Shown: positions 34,609 to 43,431 of the stretch, one piece after another
How the letters are laid out: each line of letters starts with the position of its first letter
Position numbering within the stretch: position 1 is the stretch's first letter
DNA from: Anaerolineae bacterium
GTDB taxonomy: Bacteria; Chloroflexota; Anaerolineae; 4572-78; J111
Length of the DNA: 55,287 nt
Direction of reading: 5' to 3'
NCBI GenBank assembly: GCA_016931895.1
Contig: JAFGDY010000188.1
Location: 1-55,287, forward strand
Position numbers and translations under genes: made by a program
Notes under the pieces: model-generated
The model's database searches: none
Told to the model about the DNA's origin: nothing
Seen by the model: only the letters and a program-made list of their open reading frames with translations

Positions 34609-35913
34609 TTACTCAATAACTTTCAAAGTGAGGGGGGGTATGTCTACCGGCGTTTCGCTCCAGCTAACTGCGGCCAGTAATTGTTGTTTGGCTGCGGCCA
34701 ATTTTTCCGGCGCGTTGGCGTGAATGGTAAACAGGGGGCCGCCGGTAGACAATTTTGTCCCAATTTTGGCGTGACAGATAAGGCCCACGCTGTAGTCAAT
34801 GGGATCGCCCTTTTTTTGCCGGCCTCCACCCAAGGCCACACCGGTTTTGCCTACTTCCGCCGCGTCAAGCCCGGCAATGTAGCCCCCCCGCGGGGCCTTG
34901 ACCGTTTCAATCAGGGACGCGGTGGGCAGCGTGTCGGGATTTTCCAGTTGGCTTTTTTCGCCGCCTTGGGCCGTAATCCACTCGATAAACTTTTGCCACG
35001 CCCGCCCGTTGTCCAGCGCCTGGGCCAGGATTTTTTGACCCTCGGCCAGGTTGGCTGCTCGACCGGCCAATTCCATCATTTTGCCGCTAATGGTCAAACA
35101 ATGCTGGCGCAAATCGGCCGGGCCGCTGCCGCGCAGCGTTTCTATGGCCTCGCGCAGTTCCAGGGCATTGCCCACGGCCGCGCCCAGGGGTTGGTCCATA
35201 TCCGATAACACCGCCGCCACTTTGCGCCCCACGCCCTGGCCAATATTGACCATCAGCCGGGCCAATTCTTCGGCCTCGGTCTCTGTTTTCATAAACGCGC
35301 CCCGGCCCACTTTAACGTCCAGCACAATGGCGTCTGCGCCCGCGGCGATCTTTTTGCTCATAATGCTGGCCGCGATCAGGGGCAGGCTCTCCACGGTGGC
35401 GGTCACGTCGCGCAGGGCGTAAAATTTACCGTCGGCGGGGGCCAAGTCGGCGCTTTGGCCGGCCATCACAATCCCATGTTGGGCCAACCGGTCCACAAAT
35501 TCGGCTCTGCTCAGGTTGGCCTTGAAGCCGGTGATGCTTTCTAATTTATCCAACGTGCCGCCGGAAAAGCCCAGCCCGCGCCCGCTCATTTTGCCCACCG
35601 GCAAGCCCTGGCAGGCCACCAGTGGGGCCACCACCAACGAGGTTTTATCGCCCACGCCGCCGGTAGAATGTTTGTCCACCACCAGGGGAGCGATGGCGTG
35701 CAAATCCAGGGTATCGCCGGAATGAGCCATGTGCAGGGTAAGGGCGGTGGCTTCGGCGGCGGTCATGCCGTTGAGCAATACCGCCATACACCAGGCGCTG
35801 GCCTGGTAGTCGGGAATATCGCCCCTGGTATAGCCGTCAATAAAGAACTTCAGTTCGTCGCCGGTCAGTTCCAATCCGTCTCGTTTTTTGGCAATAATGT
35901 CTACGGCGCGCAT
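34609..35913 (-). CDS. pdp: Pyrimidine-nucleoside (thymidine) phosphorylase
   Basis: This 434-residue salvage enzyme splits thymidine, uridine or deoxyuridine with phosphate into base and (deoxy)ribose 1-phosphate. The phosphate-binding DKHSTGGVGDK is at 80-90, the family signature SGRGLGFSGGTLDKLE at 110-125, and the C-terminal alpha/beta domain holds GGGRQKKGDPIDYSVG. The length fits both Pdp (Gram-positive type) and DeoA; the sequence looks closer to Pdp, which accepts uridine as well. The start has AGGAG upstream. It lies 32 bases after sppA and 9 before the K+ channel gene on the same strand. Confidence 0.95.
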   Translation of the reverse strand: MRAVDIIAKKRDGLELTGDELKFFIDGYTRGDIPDYQASAWCMAVLLNGMTAAEATALTLHMAHSGDTLDLHAIAPLVVDKHSTGGVGDKTSLVVAPLVACQGLPVGKMSGRGLGFSGGTLDKLESITGFKANLSRAEFVDRLAQHGIVMAGQSADLAPADGKFYALRDVTATVESLPLIAASIMSKKIAAGADAIVLDVKVGRGAFMKTETEAEELARLMVNIGQGVGRKVAAVLSDMDQPLGAAVGNALELREAIETLRGSGPADLRQHCLTISGKMMELAGRAANLAEGQKILAQALDNGRAWQKFIEWITAQGGEKSQLENPDTLPTASLIETVKAPRGGYIAGLDAAEVGKTGVALGGGRQKKGDPIDYSVGLICHAKIGTKLSTGGPLFTIHANAPEKLAAAKQQLLAAVSWSETPVDIPPLTLKVIE

Positions 35914-35945
35914 AGGTATTCTCTCCTGGCAGAATCATCTCAAGT

Positions 35946-36896
35946 TTATGGCCCCACGTACAAGTACATCAACGGCGATCCGGCGTGATAATGGAGCAAC
36001 TGCTGCAATTCGGCCACCGGGCTGGGCCGGTAAACGCTGGCTCCTAATGCTTCCCAAAACGTAGGCGTATGTTTGTATTCAATCAGGCGCGGTTCGCCCT
36101 CAATGCCGCCCAATTCGGCGGCGCGGTCAATAGCGTCGGGCAGATAGCCCAACTCGTCCACCAGGCCCATTTCTTTGGCCTGCGCGCCGGTGCAAATACG
36201 GCCATCGGCCATCTGGCGGACTTCTTCGACGCTCATCTGGCGACCCTCGGCCACCACTTGCACAAACTCAACGTAAATCTCGTCCACAATTTCCTGCCAC
36301 AAGGCTCTTTCCGCCTGGCTGAACTCGCGGAAAGGGTTGCCGGTGTCTTTGTATTCGCCGCTGGTAATGGTTACGGCAGTAATGCCGTACTCTTCGGCAA
36401 AACCGGCCACGTTAAGAAACTGGCTGATCACGCCAATAGAGCAGGTGAGAGAGTGGGGGCTGGCCCAGATTTCGTCAGCAGGCGCAGAAATATAATAGCC
36501 GCCGGAAGCAGCCATGCTGCCCATCGCGGCAATGATGGGTTTGTCCATTTGGCGGATTTGCAGGGCAATTTCATCAGAGGCAAAGGAACTGCCCCCGGGG
36601 CTGTCTACAAAAAGGATCACGGCTTTAACGGACTCATTTTCATTTGCCTTTTTGAGATAATCAATCACCTGCTGGCTGTAAGCCGCGCCGGTACTACCGC
36701 CAAAGGGATTAGGCGGGGGCGCTTCGCCCGGCGAGATAACGCCTTCAACCCGCACAATGGCCACGGCATCGCCAAAGGCCGGACCGCTGCTATCAAAAGT
36801 GTTGGCCGCCCACACGCCCAGGCCCACCACGCCGCCGCAAATCAATAAGCCGGCCAGGGCCAGGCCAATAATCCAATACCATGTTTTACGTTTCAT
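35946..36896 (-). CDS. sppA: Signal peptide peptidase SppA (S49 serine peptidase)
   Basis: This 316-residue membrane-anchored peptidase degrades leftover signal peptides. One N-terminal helix (about 7-29) anchors it, and the peptidase domain faces outside. The catalytic dyad is Ser131 (MAASGGYYI) and Lys183 (SGEYKDTGNPFR). It is the short, one-domain form that works as an octamer, not the double form of E. coli. A frame extension reaches 36926, but ATG 36896 has AGGAGA 7 bases upstream and puts the helix at the N-terminus. It begins the sppA-pdp-channel run and is divergent from the ABC1 kinase gene. Confidence 0.93.
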   Translation of the reverse strand: MKRKTWYWIIGLALAGLLICGGVVGLGVWAANTFDSSGPAFGDAVAIVRVEGVISPGEAPPPNPFGGSTGAAYSQQVIDYLKKANENESVKAVILFVDSPGGSSFASDEIALQIRQMDKPIIAAMGSMAASGGYYISAPADEIWASPHSLTCSIGVISQFLNVAGFAEEYGITAVTITSGEYKDTGNPFREFSQAERALWQEIVDEIYVEFVQVVAEGRQMSVEEVRQMADGRICTGAQAKEMGLVDELGYLPDAIDRAAELGGIEGEPRLIEYKHTPTFWEALGASVYRPSPVAELQQLLHYHAGSPLMYLYVGP

Positions 36897-36912
36897 GAAA
36901 GGTCTCCTGTAG

Positions 36913-36933
36913 ATAACAAATTGCAAATTAGAG
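36913..36933. repeat. AT-rich spacer ATAACAAATTGCAAATTAG
   Basis: A short AAATTGCAAATTA-type stretch in the sppA leader, like the spacer at 43370 on the other side of the Mo operon. Confidence 0.35.
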
Positions 36934-37009
36934 CATTTATGTTTAATTCTTTATTATTGATGGTGAAGTTGAGGCCTATGACAACCTTTTACTTTACTGA
37001 GTATCCTGA

Positions 37010-37015
37010 ATTATA
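37010..37015 (-). promoter_or_regulatory. Extended -10 box for sppA
   Basis: On the minus strand TGG-TATAAT. The -35 is weak. It lies about 115 bases before the sppA ATG and just left of the opposite-facing promoter at 37024. Confidence 0.45.
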
Positions 37016-37023
37016 CCATAACT

Positions 37024-37052
37024 TTGTGAACAAACCCTAAATTCACTATAAT
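37024..37052 (+). promoter_or_regulatory. Sigma-70 promoter of the ABC1 kinase gene
   Basis: TTGTGA (37024-37029), 17 bases, TATAAT (37047-37052). It leaves a leader of about 27 bases before ATG 37086. Confidence 0.72.
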
Positions 37053-37085
37053 GGTTCATAATTTTAACAGAAAGTGACTTGCCCC

Positions 37086-38894
37086 ATGGCTAACCCGCAA
37101 CCGCGCACCCCGGAAGAAATTCAGCAAGATTTACACCGCCAATTGGGCCAGATGTTCCAGGCATCCGGCGACAAACCGACCTATTCCAAAATAGATTGGC
37201 GGCGGTACCGTAAAGTGCGTTGGTTTTTTGCCAGAGCATTTTTGCACGTTGTTTGGTGGGATATTGTACTCAATCGGCCCATCCTGCGCTGGTTCCGCCC
37301 CGAACCCTTGCCGCGCTGGCAAAAGATAGCCCGACGCTACCGGCGCTTGGCCGTAGAGATGGGCGGCGTGTTGATCAAATTGGGCCAGTTTCTCAGCATT
37401 CGGGTTGACGTGCTGCCGGCTGAAGTGACCGGCGAATTGGCCGGTCTGCGGGATGAAGTGCCGCCGGATCGGTTTGAAAATATTGCTGCCCAGCTAGAAG
37501 AAGATTTTGGCCGGCCTATGTCTGAAATCTTCACCTGGATGTCGCCCCAATCATTAGGCGCGGCCTCATTAGCCCAGGCTCACCTGGCGCGGCTTGCATC
37601 GGGTGAAGAGGTTGTGGTCAAAGTGCTACGACCCGGCATTGACGTGCTGGTTGAAACAGACCTGGCCGCAATTGCCCTGGCCTTGCGCTGGCTCAAACTC
37701 TACAAACGCATCAGTCAGCGGGTTGACCTGGATTGGCTGGCCCGAGAATTTACCACCATTACCCGAAACGAGCTGGACTTTGAAGCCGAAGGCCATCATG
37801 CCGAACGCATTGCCCAAGATTTTGCCAACGACACCCAGGTTTACATCCCCAAAATCTATTGGCAGTACAGCGCCGCCCGCACCCTCACCCTGGAAAATGT
37901 GGCCTACATCAAAATTGATAATTTGGCCGGGATCGAAGCCACCGGCATCCGTCGCCCGGATGTGGCCCGGAAGTTTTACAATATTTACCTACAGCAAATT
38001 TTTGTCACCAATTTTGTACATGCCGACCCCCACCCCGGCAACGTTTTTGTTAAACCCCTGCCTACGCCTGATGAAATTTCCGCCGGGATCACGACTTTTG
38101 CGCCCGCCGACCCCGTGCCTTACCGGGCCGGACGCCCCTTTCAAATTGCCTTTGTAGATTTTGGGATGGTGGCCGTCATCCCGGAGCGGCTGCGAGCGAC
38201 CATGAAGGATTACGCCATTGGCATTGGCACCCGCGATGCGCATCGAGTAGTGCAAGCCTACGCCGATGCGGGGATATTATTGCCCGGCACGGATTTAAAA
38301 CGGATTGAAGAAGCCACCACCGATATGCTGCAACGTTTGTGGGGTGTGCGCATGGGCCAGGTAAAAGATTTGGCCGCTACTGAAATGCAATATTTTTTAA
38401 ATGAGTACCGGGATATTGTTTACGAAGCCCCGTTTCAATTTCCGGCGGACATGCTTTTTATCATGCGGGCCATTGGCATTCTCTCCGGCATGGCCACCAA
38501 TTTGGACCCCAACTTTGACCCCTGGGCTGAAACCATTCCCTTTGCCGAGCGCCTGGCCGCCGAGCAATTACCCCAAGGCTGGCAGGAATGGTTGCAGGAA
38601 TTTGTTTCCCTGGGCCAACTTGCCTTTCGCCTGCCCAACCAGGTTGACGAAGTGCTGATGCAGGCCCGGCGAGGCAATTTAATTGTGCAGGCTTCTCTGG
38701 CCGCCGACACCCGCAAAACCATCCGGCGTTTAGAACAGTCCATTAACCGCCTGGTTTGGGTAGTGGCAGCGGTAGGGCTACTGCTGGCGGGAAGTGGCTT
38801 TTATATTCAGGGCCAGGATAGAATACTTGGCGGTACATTTATGTTCCTGGCCGCCATAGCCTTTTTGTGGGGCATGGTTCGGCGACAAACGTAG
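37086..38894 (+). CDS. ABC1/UbiB-family atypical protein kinase
   Basis: This 602-residue member of the ABC1/AarF/UbiB family has the N-terminal KxGQ motif (KLGQ, 98-101), GAASLAQAHLARL (the Ala-rich loop), the nucleotide lysine in VVVKVLRPGI, HADPHPGNVFVKP and the metal-binding FVDFGMVAV. Two membrane helices close the protein (about 557-602). UbiB-type proteins are ATPases needed for making or placing isoprenoid lipids such as quinones. GTG 37074 is four codons upstream in the same frame; ATG 37086 fits the promoter leader better. No quinone-synthesis gene is nearby, so its target is not known. Confidence 0.93.
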   Translation: MANPQPRTPEEIQQDLHRQLGQMFQASGDKPTYSKIDWRRYRKVRWFFARAFLHVVWWDIVLNRPILRWFRPEPLPRWQKIARRYRRLAVEMGGVLIKLGQFLSIRVDVLPAEVTGELAGLRDEVPPDRFENIAAQLEEDFGRPMSEIFTWMSPQSLGAASLAQAHLARLASGEEVVVKVLRPGIDVLVETDLAAIALALRWLKLYKRISQRVDLDWLAREFTTITRNELDFEAEGHHAERIAQDFANDTQVYIPKIYWQYSAARTLTLENVAYIKIDNLAGIEATGIRRPDVARKFYNIYLQQIFVTNFVHADPHPGNVFVKPLPTPDEISAGITTFAPADPVPYRAGRPFQIAFVDFGMVAVIPERLRATMKDYAIGIGTRDAHRVVQAYADAGILLPGTDLKRIEEATTDMLQRLWGVRMGQVKDLAATEMQYFLNEYRDIVYEAPFQFPADMLFIMRAIGILSGMATNLDPNFDPWAETIPFAERLAAEQLPQGWQEWLQEFVSLGQLAFRLPNQVDEVLMQARRGNLIVQASLAADTRKTIRRLEQSINRLVWVVAAVGLLLAGSGFYIQGQDRILGGTFMFLAAIAFLWGMVRRQT

Positions 38895-39020
38895 TCAAAT
38901 TCTATCCCAAAGCCTACTGCCGACCCACAGCAAAGATGGGGTCTACACGTCATTTAAAGACTTTCCAGGCAACGCGCACTTTTAAGGCCATCCTATTACT
39001 ACAACAAGACCCTGGCAACA

Positions 39021-39060
39021 AGTCACGCTGAACGGAGCATAGCGAAGTGAAGAGTCTCTT
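39021..39060. repeat. REP-like interspersed repeat fragment
   Basis: GTCACGCTGAACGGAGC followed by AGCGAAGTGAAGAGTCTC resembles the widespread GTCACGCTGAGC-N-AGCGAAGAGTCTC interspersed repeats of many bacteria. It looks like a worn single copy in the gap between two convergent genes. Confidence 0.5.
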
Positions 39061-39090
39061 ACATCGTTGTTTAAAAAGCCAAGATTGAGC

Positions 39091-39116
39091 AAAATCCCGT
39101 TGTACTATTCAACGGG
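39091..39116 (-). terminator. Putative terminator of the Mo-hydroxylase/MttB operon
   Basis: CCCGTTG (39096-39102) and CAACGGG (39110-39116) form a perfect 7-bp stem with a 7-base loop, ending two bases past the phosphoesterase stop codon. The following ATTTT on the minus strand is short. Confidence 0.55.
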
Positions 39117-39118
39117 TC

Positions 39119-40204
39119 TTAAAATACATCTTTAAGATTGGCCCGGGCCAAAACGGTTGGTTCAGGCTCTTTTTCATCATTGGGCCAGCGCACCAAACGA
39201 ATTTCACCCCCGGCCAACTCGATGCCGGTTATATCCCCATCGCGGAAGCTACAACAGCCCGTGTTAAAATAACAAGGTTTCTTTTGAACTGCCTCTGCTT
39301 CTGGTCTGGGTTTTTGTTTTTCCTGCGCCCTGATCCATTCCAATTCAGCCGCCAATAAACCGGCTTTTTTCTGATCTTTTTCTTTTTGCTGCGTCTCATC
39401 AGCCGGCGCAGCGGCAATTTTGGCCTCGAGTTCAGCCAGTTGGTGCATAATTTGGGCCTCATGGGACTGTGATTTAAAAACAGGCTGGTGCGTGTGGCCG
39501 GCAATGAGCACCAATTTATCCTGCTTCTCCGCCCAGGCATACATGGCAATATTATGCTGCGATCTAAGCTGCCAATCCTGGGCCGGGGTGTTCAGGGAAA
39601 CCCCGGTGATACGCTGCACGGGACGCCACACGTTGCGCACAAAAAACTTTGAAACAAACGTAAAACGGTCGCTTTCCAACGTTCCCTGATGCCCATGCGC
39701 CAGAAACAGCATACCCAATTCCTGGCTGCCATCCATCACTTTTAATTGCAGGCTTTCGCGCACTTTTAACATGGGCGGGCCAAAGAGGGGCTGCAAATAC
39801 CGGGCCACCGTTTTTTTATCTTCCCAGATGTCGTCATGATTGCCCCAAATGCGCACGTAACGGCCCTGCCGATGAAAACGAGCCTCAAGCTTAAGAGTGT
39901 ATTCATAAGCGGCCAACACCGCCGCCGGCCTTTCCTCCCATAGCTCCTCAACGTCACCCATCACCACCAGGGTATAACCCATCCGGTAATAATAAGCCAA
40001 AGCCGCATTATAGGCACGCTCGGCAACCTGGAAATCATCGGCCCTATTGCGCGCGCCTTTATGATGGTCGGAAAAGATGATATACCGATCTGAAGCAAGT
40101 TGAAACGTCTGCCCGCCGCCTTCAGTAGCTTCTTTTTGAACACTCACCAAAGCCGCATCAAGCGCCTGGCTGACTCGTTTCCACTCTTCTATTGCGGTTG
40201 CCAT
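39119..40204 (-). CDS. Calcineurin-like metallophosphoesterase
   Basis: This 361-residue phosphoesterase shows the two-metal blocks SDHHKGARNRADD (45-57), VVMGDVEELWE (80-90), GNHDDIW (121-127), AHGHQG and AGHTHQP. The first block reads D-x-x-H-x-G in altered form (SDHHKG), similar to UDP-2,3-diacylglucosamine pyrophosphatase-like and cyclic-nucleotide enzymes. The substrate is unknown. The C-terminal half has a lysine/glutamate-rich helix (about 260-310) before the last strand. ATG 40204 has GGGAGA upstream and is preferred over the longer frame to 40246. It is the last gene of the Mo-hydroxylase/MttB set, 48 bases after the corrinoid protein gene. Confidence 0.85.
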   Translation of the reverse strand: MATAIEEWKRVSQALDAALVSVQKEATEGGGQTFQLASDRYIIFSDHHKGARNRADDFQVAERAYNAALAYYYRMGYTLVVMGDVEELWEERPAAVLAAYEYTLKLEARFHRQGRYVRIWGNHDDIWEDKKTVARYLQPLFGPPMLKVRESLQLKVMDGSQELGMLFLAHGHQGTLESDRFTFVSKFFVRNVWRPVQRITGVSLNTPAQDWQLRSQHNIAMYAWAEKQDKLVLIAGHTHQPVFKSQSHEAQIMHQLAELEAKIAAAPADETQQKEKDQKKAGLLAAELEWIRAQEKQKPRPEAEAVQKKPCYFNTGCCSFRDGDITGIELAGGEIRLVRWPNDEKEPEPTVLARANLKDVF

Positions 40205-40252
40205 AATATTCTCCCTGGGGAAATTTAAATAGTGGATTCTGCTCAAATTACG

Positions 40253-40915
40253 TCATAGTTTGCGTTCCTGAGTAATGCCCAATAACGCCTTCACCACTCC
40301 CACCGCCTCGTTAGCGTTCTCGGCGTAGGCATCAGCGCCGATGGCGCGGGCAAAATCGGGGCTGGCCGGGGCGCCGCCGATGATCACTTTAACCTGCTCG
40401 CGCAAACCGGCTTCCTGCAACGCCTGAATAACGGTTTGCTGGTTACGCATGGTGGTGGTTAACAACGCCGATAGCCCCACCACGTTGGCCCCGGTTTCTC
40501 GCACTTGCTCCACAAACTTGTCGGCGGGCACATCTACCCCCAAGTCGTACACCTTAAAACCCGACGCGCCAAGCATGGTGGCCACCAGGCTTTTGCCGAT
40601 TTCGTGGATGTCTCCGGCCACGGTGCCAATAACCACAATGCCGGCCATTTGGCGCTGCTCCCGGCGGGCCAACAGCGCCGGTTCAAACACGGCCATTGCC
40701 TCTTGCATGGCTTTGGCCGCCATCATCAAATCTGGAATAAAGTAATCGCCACATTCAAACTGCTCGCCCACAACCTGCATGCCGGGGGTGAGCGCCGCTT
40801 CAATGGCCGCCAGCGGGGCCACTCCCGCGGCCAGGGCCTGCGCGGCCAAGTCTCGGGCCTGCTCGGGCTGGCCGGCAATAACGGCTTGCTGTAATTGTTG
40901 TAAAGTTTCGTTCAT
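40253..40915 (-). CDS. Corrinoid protein of an MttB-type methyltransferase system
   Basis: This 220-residue protein carries methylcobamide between two methyltransferases. Residues 1-85 form the helical cap (MtaC/MetH-type) and 90-215 the B12-binding Rossmann domain. The lower ligand is His104 in the motif GDIHEIG (101-107), with the supporting SALLT (149-153) and IIGGAP (178-183). It resembles MtbC/MttC/MtgC-type proteins. Its gene follows the MttB-family methyltransferase gene by 39 bases, so that enzyme is the natural methyl donor. A second methyltransferase to tetrahydrofolate and a corrinoid reductase (RamA type) are not in the window. Confidence 0.93.
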   Translation of the reverse strand: MNETLQQLQQAVIAGQPEQARDLAAQALAAGVAPLAAIEAALTPGMQVVGEQFECGDYFIPDLMMAAKAMQEAMAVFEPALLARREQRQMAGIVVIGTVAGDIHEIGKSLVATMLGASGFKVYDLGVDVPADKFVEQVRETGANVVGLSALLTTTMRNQQTVIQALQEAGLREQVKVIIGGAPASPDFARAIGADAYAENANEAVGVVKALLGITQERKL

Positions 40916-40954
40916 TTTAGGTTCCTCTTTTTTACATTTTGCAGTTAGGATCGG

Positions 40955-42418
40955 TCAGTTGCGCTCAGGCAAGCGGTCCAGCCCGGCAGCTTGAGCGGCC
41001 CGCAGGGTTATCGCCTCAAGTTCGCGGCTAATTTCGGGCGGGAGTTCTTTTGGCTCGTAGGCGGCCACAACTTCGTTAACCCGTTGGTGGGCGCGGGCGG
41101 CGGTATCCAGGCCACCTTTGGCCTCCCAATTGCGGCGGAAATCGCGGTCTACCACGGCGCTGGGAATGAACAATTCCTCGCGGAACCAGCGGCGGGTGTG
41201 CGTTGTGGTCAGAAAATCGCCGGCGTGTCCCACCTGGCGCATCAGATCCAGGGCCAGGGGTGTTTCTCGCGCGGTTATCCCGGCCACGGCGCGTTTGGCC
41301 ATGCCCACAATTTCGGCGTCAATCACCAGTTTCTCCAGGCTAAAACAACTCTCAAAGTTGAGCATACCGGGGCCGGAGATCATATTAACTCCGGCCAAGG
41401 CGCCTAACATCGCGCCAATGCCTGATTCAAAGCCGCACTGGGTGTCTACAACTTTGGCGTCAGACATGCCCAAATAAGCGTGGGTGGGCAGGCCCAGGTG
41501 TTTGCCCACCTGGTTGTAAGCGCAGTCAATCATAATGGTCTCAATAGCGCCCATGGGCGTGGTGCCGGTGCGCATATCAAAGGCCGCGGGCGAGCCGCCC
41601 CACACAATCGGCGCGCCGGGATTGACCAGTTGGTGAATGGTAATACCGCTCAGATTCTCGGCCGCGTGCTGGACAATTGACCCCAGCAGAGTGGCCGGGC
41701 CGGTTGCGCCGGAAAGCGGCATGCTCACCAATTCCGCCGGGATGCGGTACTGAGCGCAGTCCATCAGATTCTCACAGGTAATGTCGGACCACAACAACGG
41801 CGGTGAGGGGCAAACGTCAAAAACGGCCCGGGGCTTTTCGGCCAGGGCTTCCTCACTTCCGGCCGCTGCCACCAACAAATCCTTCATCACGCTCCAGGTG
41901 TCTACGGCAAACGCCCCGGTGACAATTGGCTTTTGGCTATAAAGCAAAACCAGGTAAAGGCGGTACAAATCGCCAATCTCCTGGGGCACGTCGGTACAAA
42001 TAAGAGAGGTAGCCACGGCATCCAGGGCGTCCAGGCCCTCGGTTAGCTTGACAAAACGCACGCAGTCGGCCGTGACCGGCTCGCGTTGGTGATTGGCCCC
42101 ATGATCGAGAATCTCGATGGCGGCCGAACCGGGGTCAAATTGCACGTCGTCGTCGCCGTAATGCACCGCCGGTTGGCCGTTGGCGTGGTACAGATGAAAT
42201 GATGAGGGAACCGTTTCAACTGCGAGACGGGCCATGTTGGCCGGGATGCTGGCTACACGCGTTTGAAAATCCACCTTTGCGCCATGGTCGGCCAAAAGGC
42301 GCAGGGCGCGCGCTGAGTGAACGCGCACGCCAGGATCGGCCAATAAATCGTAAGCCTCGCCGACAACACGCTCCACAGTTTCTTGAGACAAAAATTGTAA
42401 ACGGGGTCGTATATTCAT
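40955..42418 (-). CDS. MttB-family (COG5598) methyltransferase, without pyrrolysine
   Basis: This 487-residue protein belongs to the trimethylamine methyltransferase superfamily. It moves a methyl group from a methylated amine, probably a quaternary one, to the corrinoid protein encoded next. The reading frame has no internal TAG, so it is a non-pyrrolysine member, like the glycine betaine (MtgB), carnitine (MtcB) or proline betaine (MtpB) enzymes. The exact substrate cannot be read. Typical parts are VGEAYDLLADPGVRVHS, YRLYLVLLYSQKPIVTGAF, GAPIVWGGSPAAFDMRTG and LGMSDAKVVDTQCGFESG. ATG 42418 has AAGGAA upstream. It sits between Mo-hydroxylase genes and the corrinoid protein gene. Confidence 0.92.
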   Translation of the reverse strand: MNIRPRLQFLSQETVERVVGEAYDLLADPGVRVHSARALRLLADHGAKVDFQTRVASIPANMARLAVETVPSSFHLYHANGQPAVHYGDDDVQFDPGSAAIEILDHGANHQREPVTADCVRFVKLTEGLDALDAVATSLICTDVPQEIGDLYRLYLVLLYSQKPIVTGAFAVDTWSVMKDLLVAAAGSEEALAEKPRAVFDVCPSPPLLWSDITCENLMDCAQYRIPAELVSMPLSGATGPATLLGSIVQHAAENLSGITIHQLVNPGAPIVWGGSPAAFDMRTGTTPMGAIETIMIDCAYNQVGKHLGLPTHAYLGMSDAKVVDTQCGFESGIGAMLGALAGVNMISGPGMLNFESCFSLEKLVIDAEIVGMAKRAVAGITARETPLALDLMRQVGHAGDFLTTTHTRRWFREELFIPSAVVDRDFRRNWEAKGGLDTAARAHQRVNEVVAAYEPKELPPEISRELEAITLRAAQAAGLDRLPERN

Positions 42419-42453
42419 GCTTATCAAATTCCTTATGTATGTTTAAAAGTTTA

Positions 42454-43359
42454 TCACAATCCCACACCCTCGGGCACAGCTTGGCCGGTAATGGCTCTTT
42501 CGGCCGCTTTGGCCAGGGTTTTGGGAAGTTGGGACCGAATCATTTCGGCGCGGTATTCCAGGGTAGCCCGGTGGTGGCTGGCCCGCAGGTTGGCCTCCGT
42601 CAAGGCCACGTCAGCCGCAATAGCATAAGTGTTAAAGGTGGCCGGTTTGTCGCGTAGAAAAGCCATTGTTTTTTCAGCCAGAAAAGGGGTTGGCCCGGCC
42701 GGGCCAATGGTGACGCGGGCAGAGGTAATAACATTGGCCTCAACTTTTAAACGAACGGCCATGCCGATGATGGGCAGCGCCACGCCCTGGGGACGCATGA
42801 CCCGCCGGAAGGCGGAGCCTTCGTTGGGGCCGGTGGGTTTAAAACGCAGCCGGGTAATGAAGGCCCGGCTGGGGTCAACAGCGCTCTGGCCCGGCCCCAA
42901 GAATATCTGCGCTAGAGAGACCCACGCCAAACCGTCTACCGAAGCAACCTGGGCTTCACCGGCCAGGGCCAGCAGGCTGATGGTTCCGTCGGCGGCAGGC
43001 AGGGCATGGGCCACGTTGCCGGTCAGCGTAGCCACATTGCGCACTTGTGGCCCCCCAATGACGCCGCAGCTTTCTGCCAGACAAGTGCCATAGCGGGCGA
43101 TGCGCTCATCGCTCACAATCTGGGTGTGGGTGACTCCGGCCCCAATCACCAAGTATCCGGCTTCTTCAACAATCCGATCCAGCCCGGCAATCCGGGTCAC
43201 GTCAATCAGCGCCTCAACCGGCGGACGATGCCCCTGTTGCATCTCTAGAATCAAATCAGTCCCGCCCCCCACCACGCGAGCCTGGCCGTTATATTGGGCC
43301 AATAAGTTAAGCGTTTTTTCGATGGAAGCAGGGGTATGATAGTTTTTCCAATAAGGCAT
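42454..43359 (-). CDS. FAD-binding subunit of a molybdenum hydroxylase (CoxM/XdhB-like)
   Basis: This 301-residue flavoprotein passes electrons from the 2Fe-2S centres to an acceptor. The FAD pyrophosphate is held by RVVGGGTDLILE (28-39) and the second conserved segment TLTGNVAHALPAADG. A C-terminal CO_deh_flav_C domain occupies about 190-300. It is the second FAD module of the operon: the first gene already carries one fused to a 2Fe-2S domain, so this protein may be an alternative subunit or serve a different acceptor. The ribosome binding site is weak. It lies 35 bases before the MttB gene. Confidence 0.92.
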   Translation of the reverse strand: MPYWKNYHTPASIEKTLNLLAQYNGQARVVGGGTDLILEMQQGHRPPVEALIDVTRIAGLDRIVEEAGYLVIGAGVTHTQIVSDERIARYGTCLAESCGVIGGPQVRNVATLTGNVAHALPAADGTISLLALAGEAQVASVDGLAWVSLAQIFLGPGQSAVDPSRAFITRLRFKPTGPNEGSAFRRVMRPQGVALPIIGMAVRLKVEANVITSARVTIGPAGPTPFLAEKTMAFLRDKPATFNTYAIAADVALTEANLRASHHRATLEYRAEMIRSQLPKTLAKAAERAITGQAVPEGVGL

Positions 43360-43369
43360 TGTTCAATCT

Positions 43370-43431
43370 CAAATTGCAAATTACAAATTACGGGCTGTAG
43401 ACGGTTGTGGTTATCTGTTATTTGCTATTCG
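43370..43431. repeat. AT-rich low-complexity spacer between Mo subunit and second FAD gene
   Basis: AAATTGCAAATTACAAATTA and then GTTATCTGTTATTTGCTATT fill most of the 72-base gap. It is the largest gap inside the operon. I see no terminator or promoter in it. Confidence 0.4.

Noticed and set aside
36069-36848. A 259-codon open frame opposite sppA
   Set aside because: It is a shadow of SppA, whose anchor and Ser/Lys dyad are intact.
40955-42418. Pyrrolysine use in the MttB-family gene
   Set aside because: The reading frame contains no internal TAG codon, and no pyl genes are in the window.
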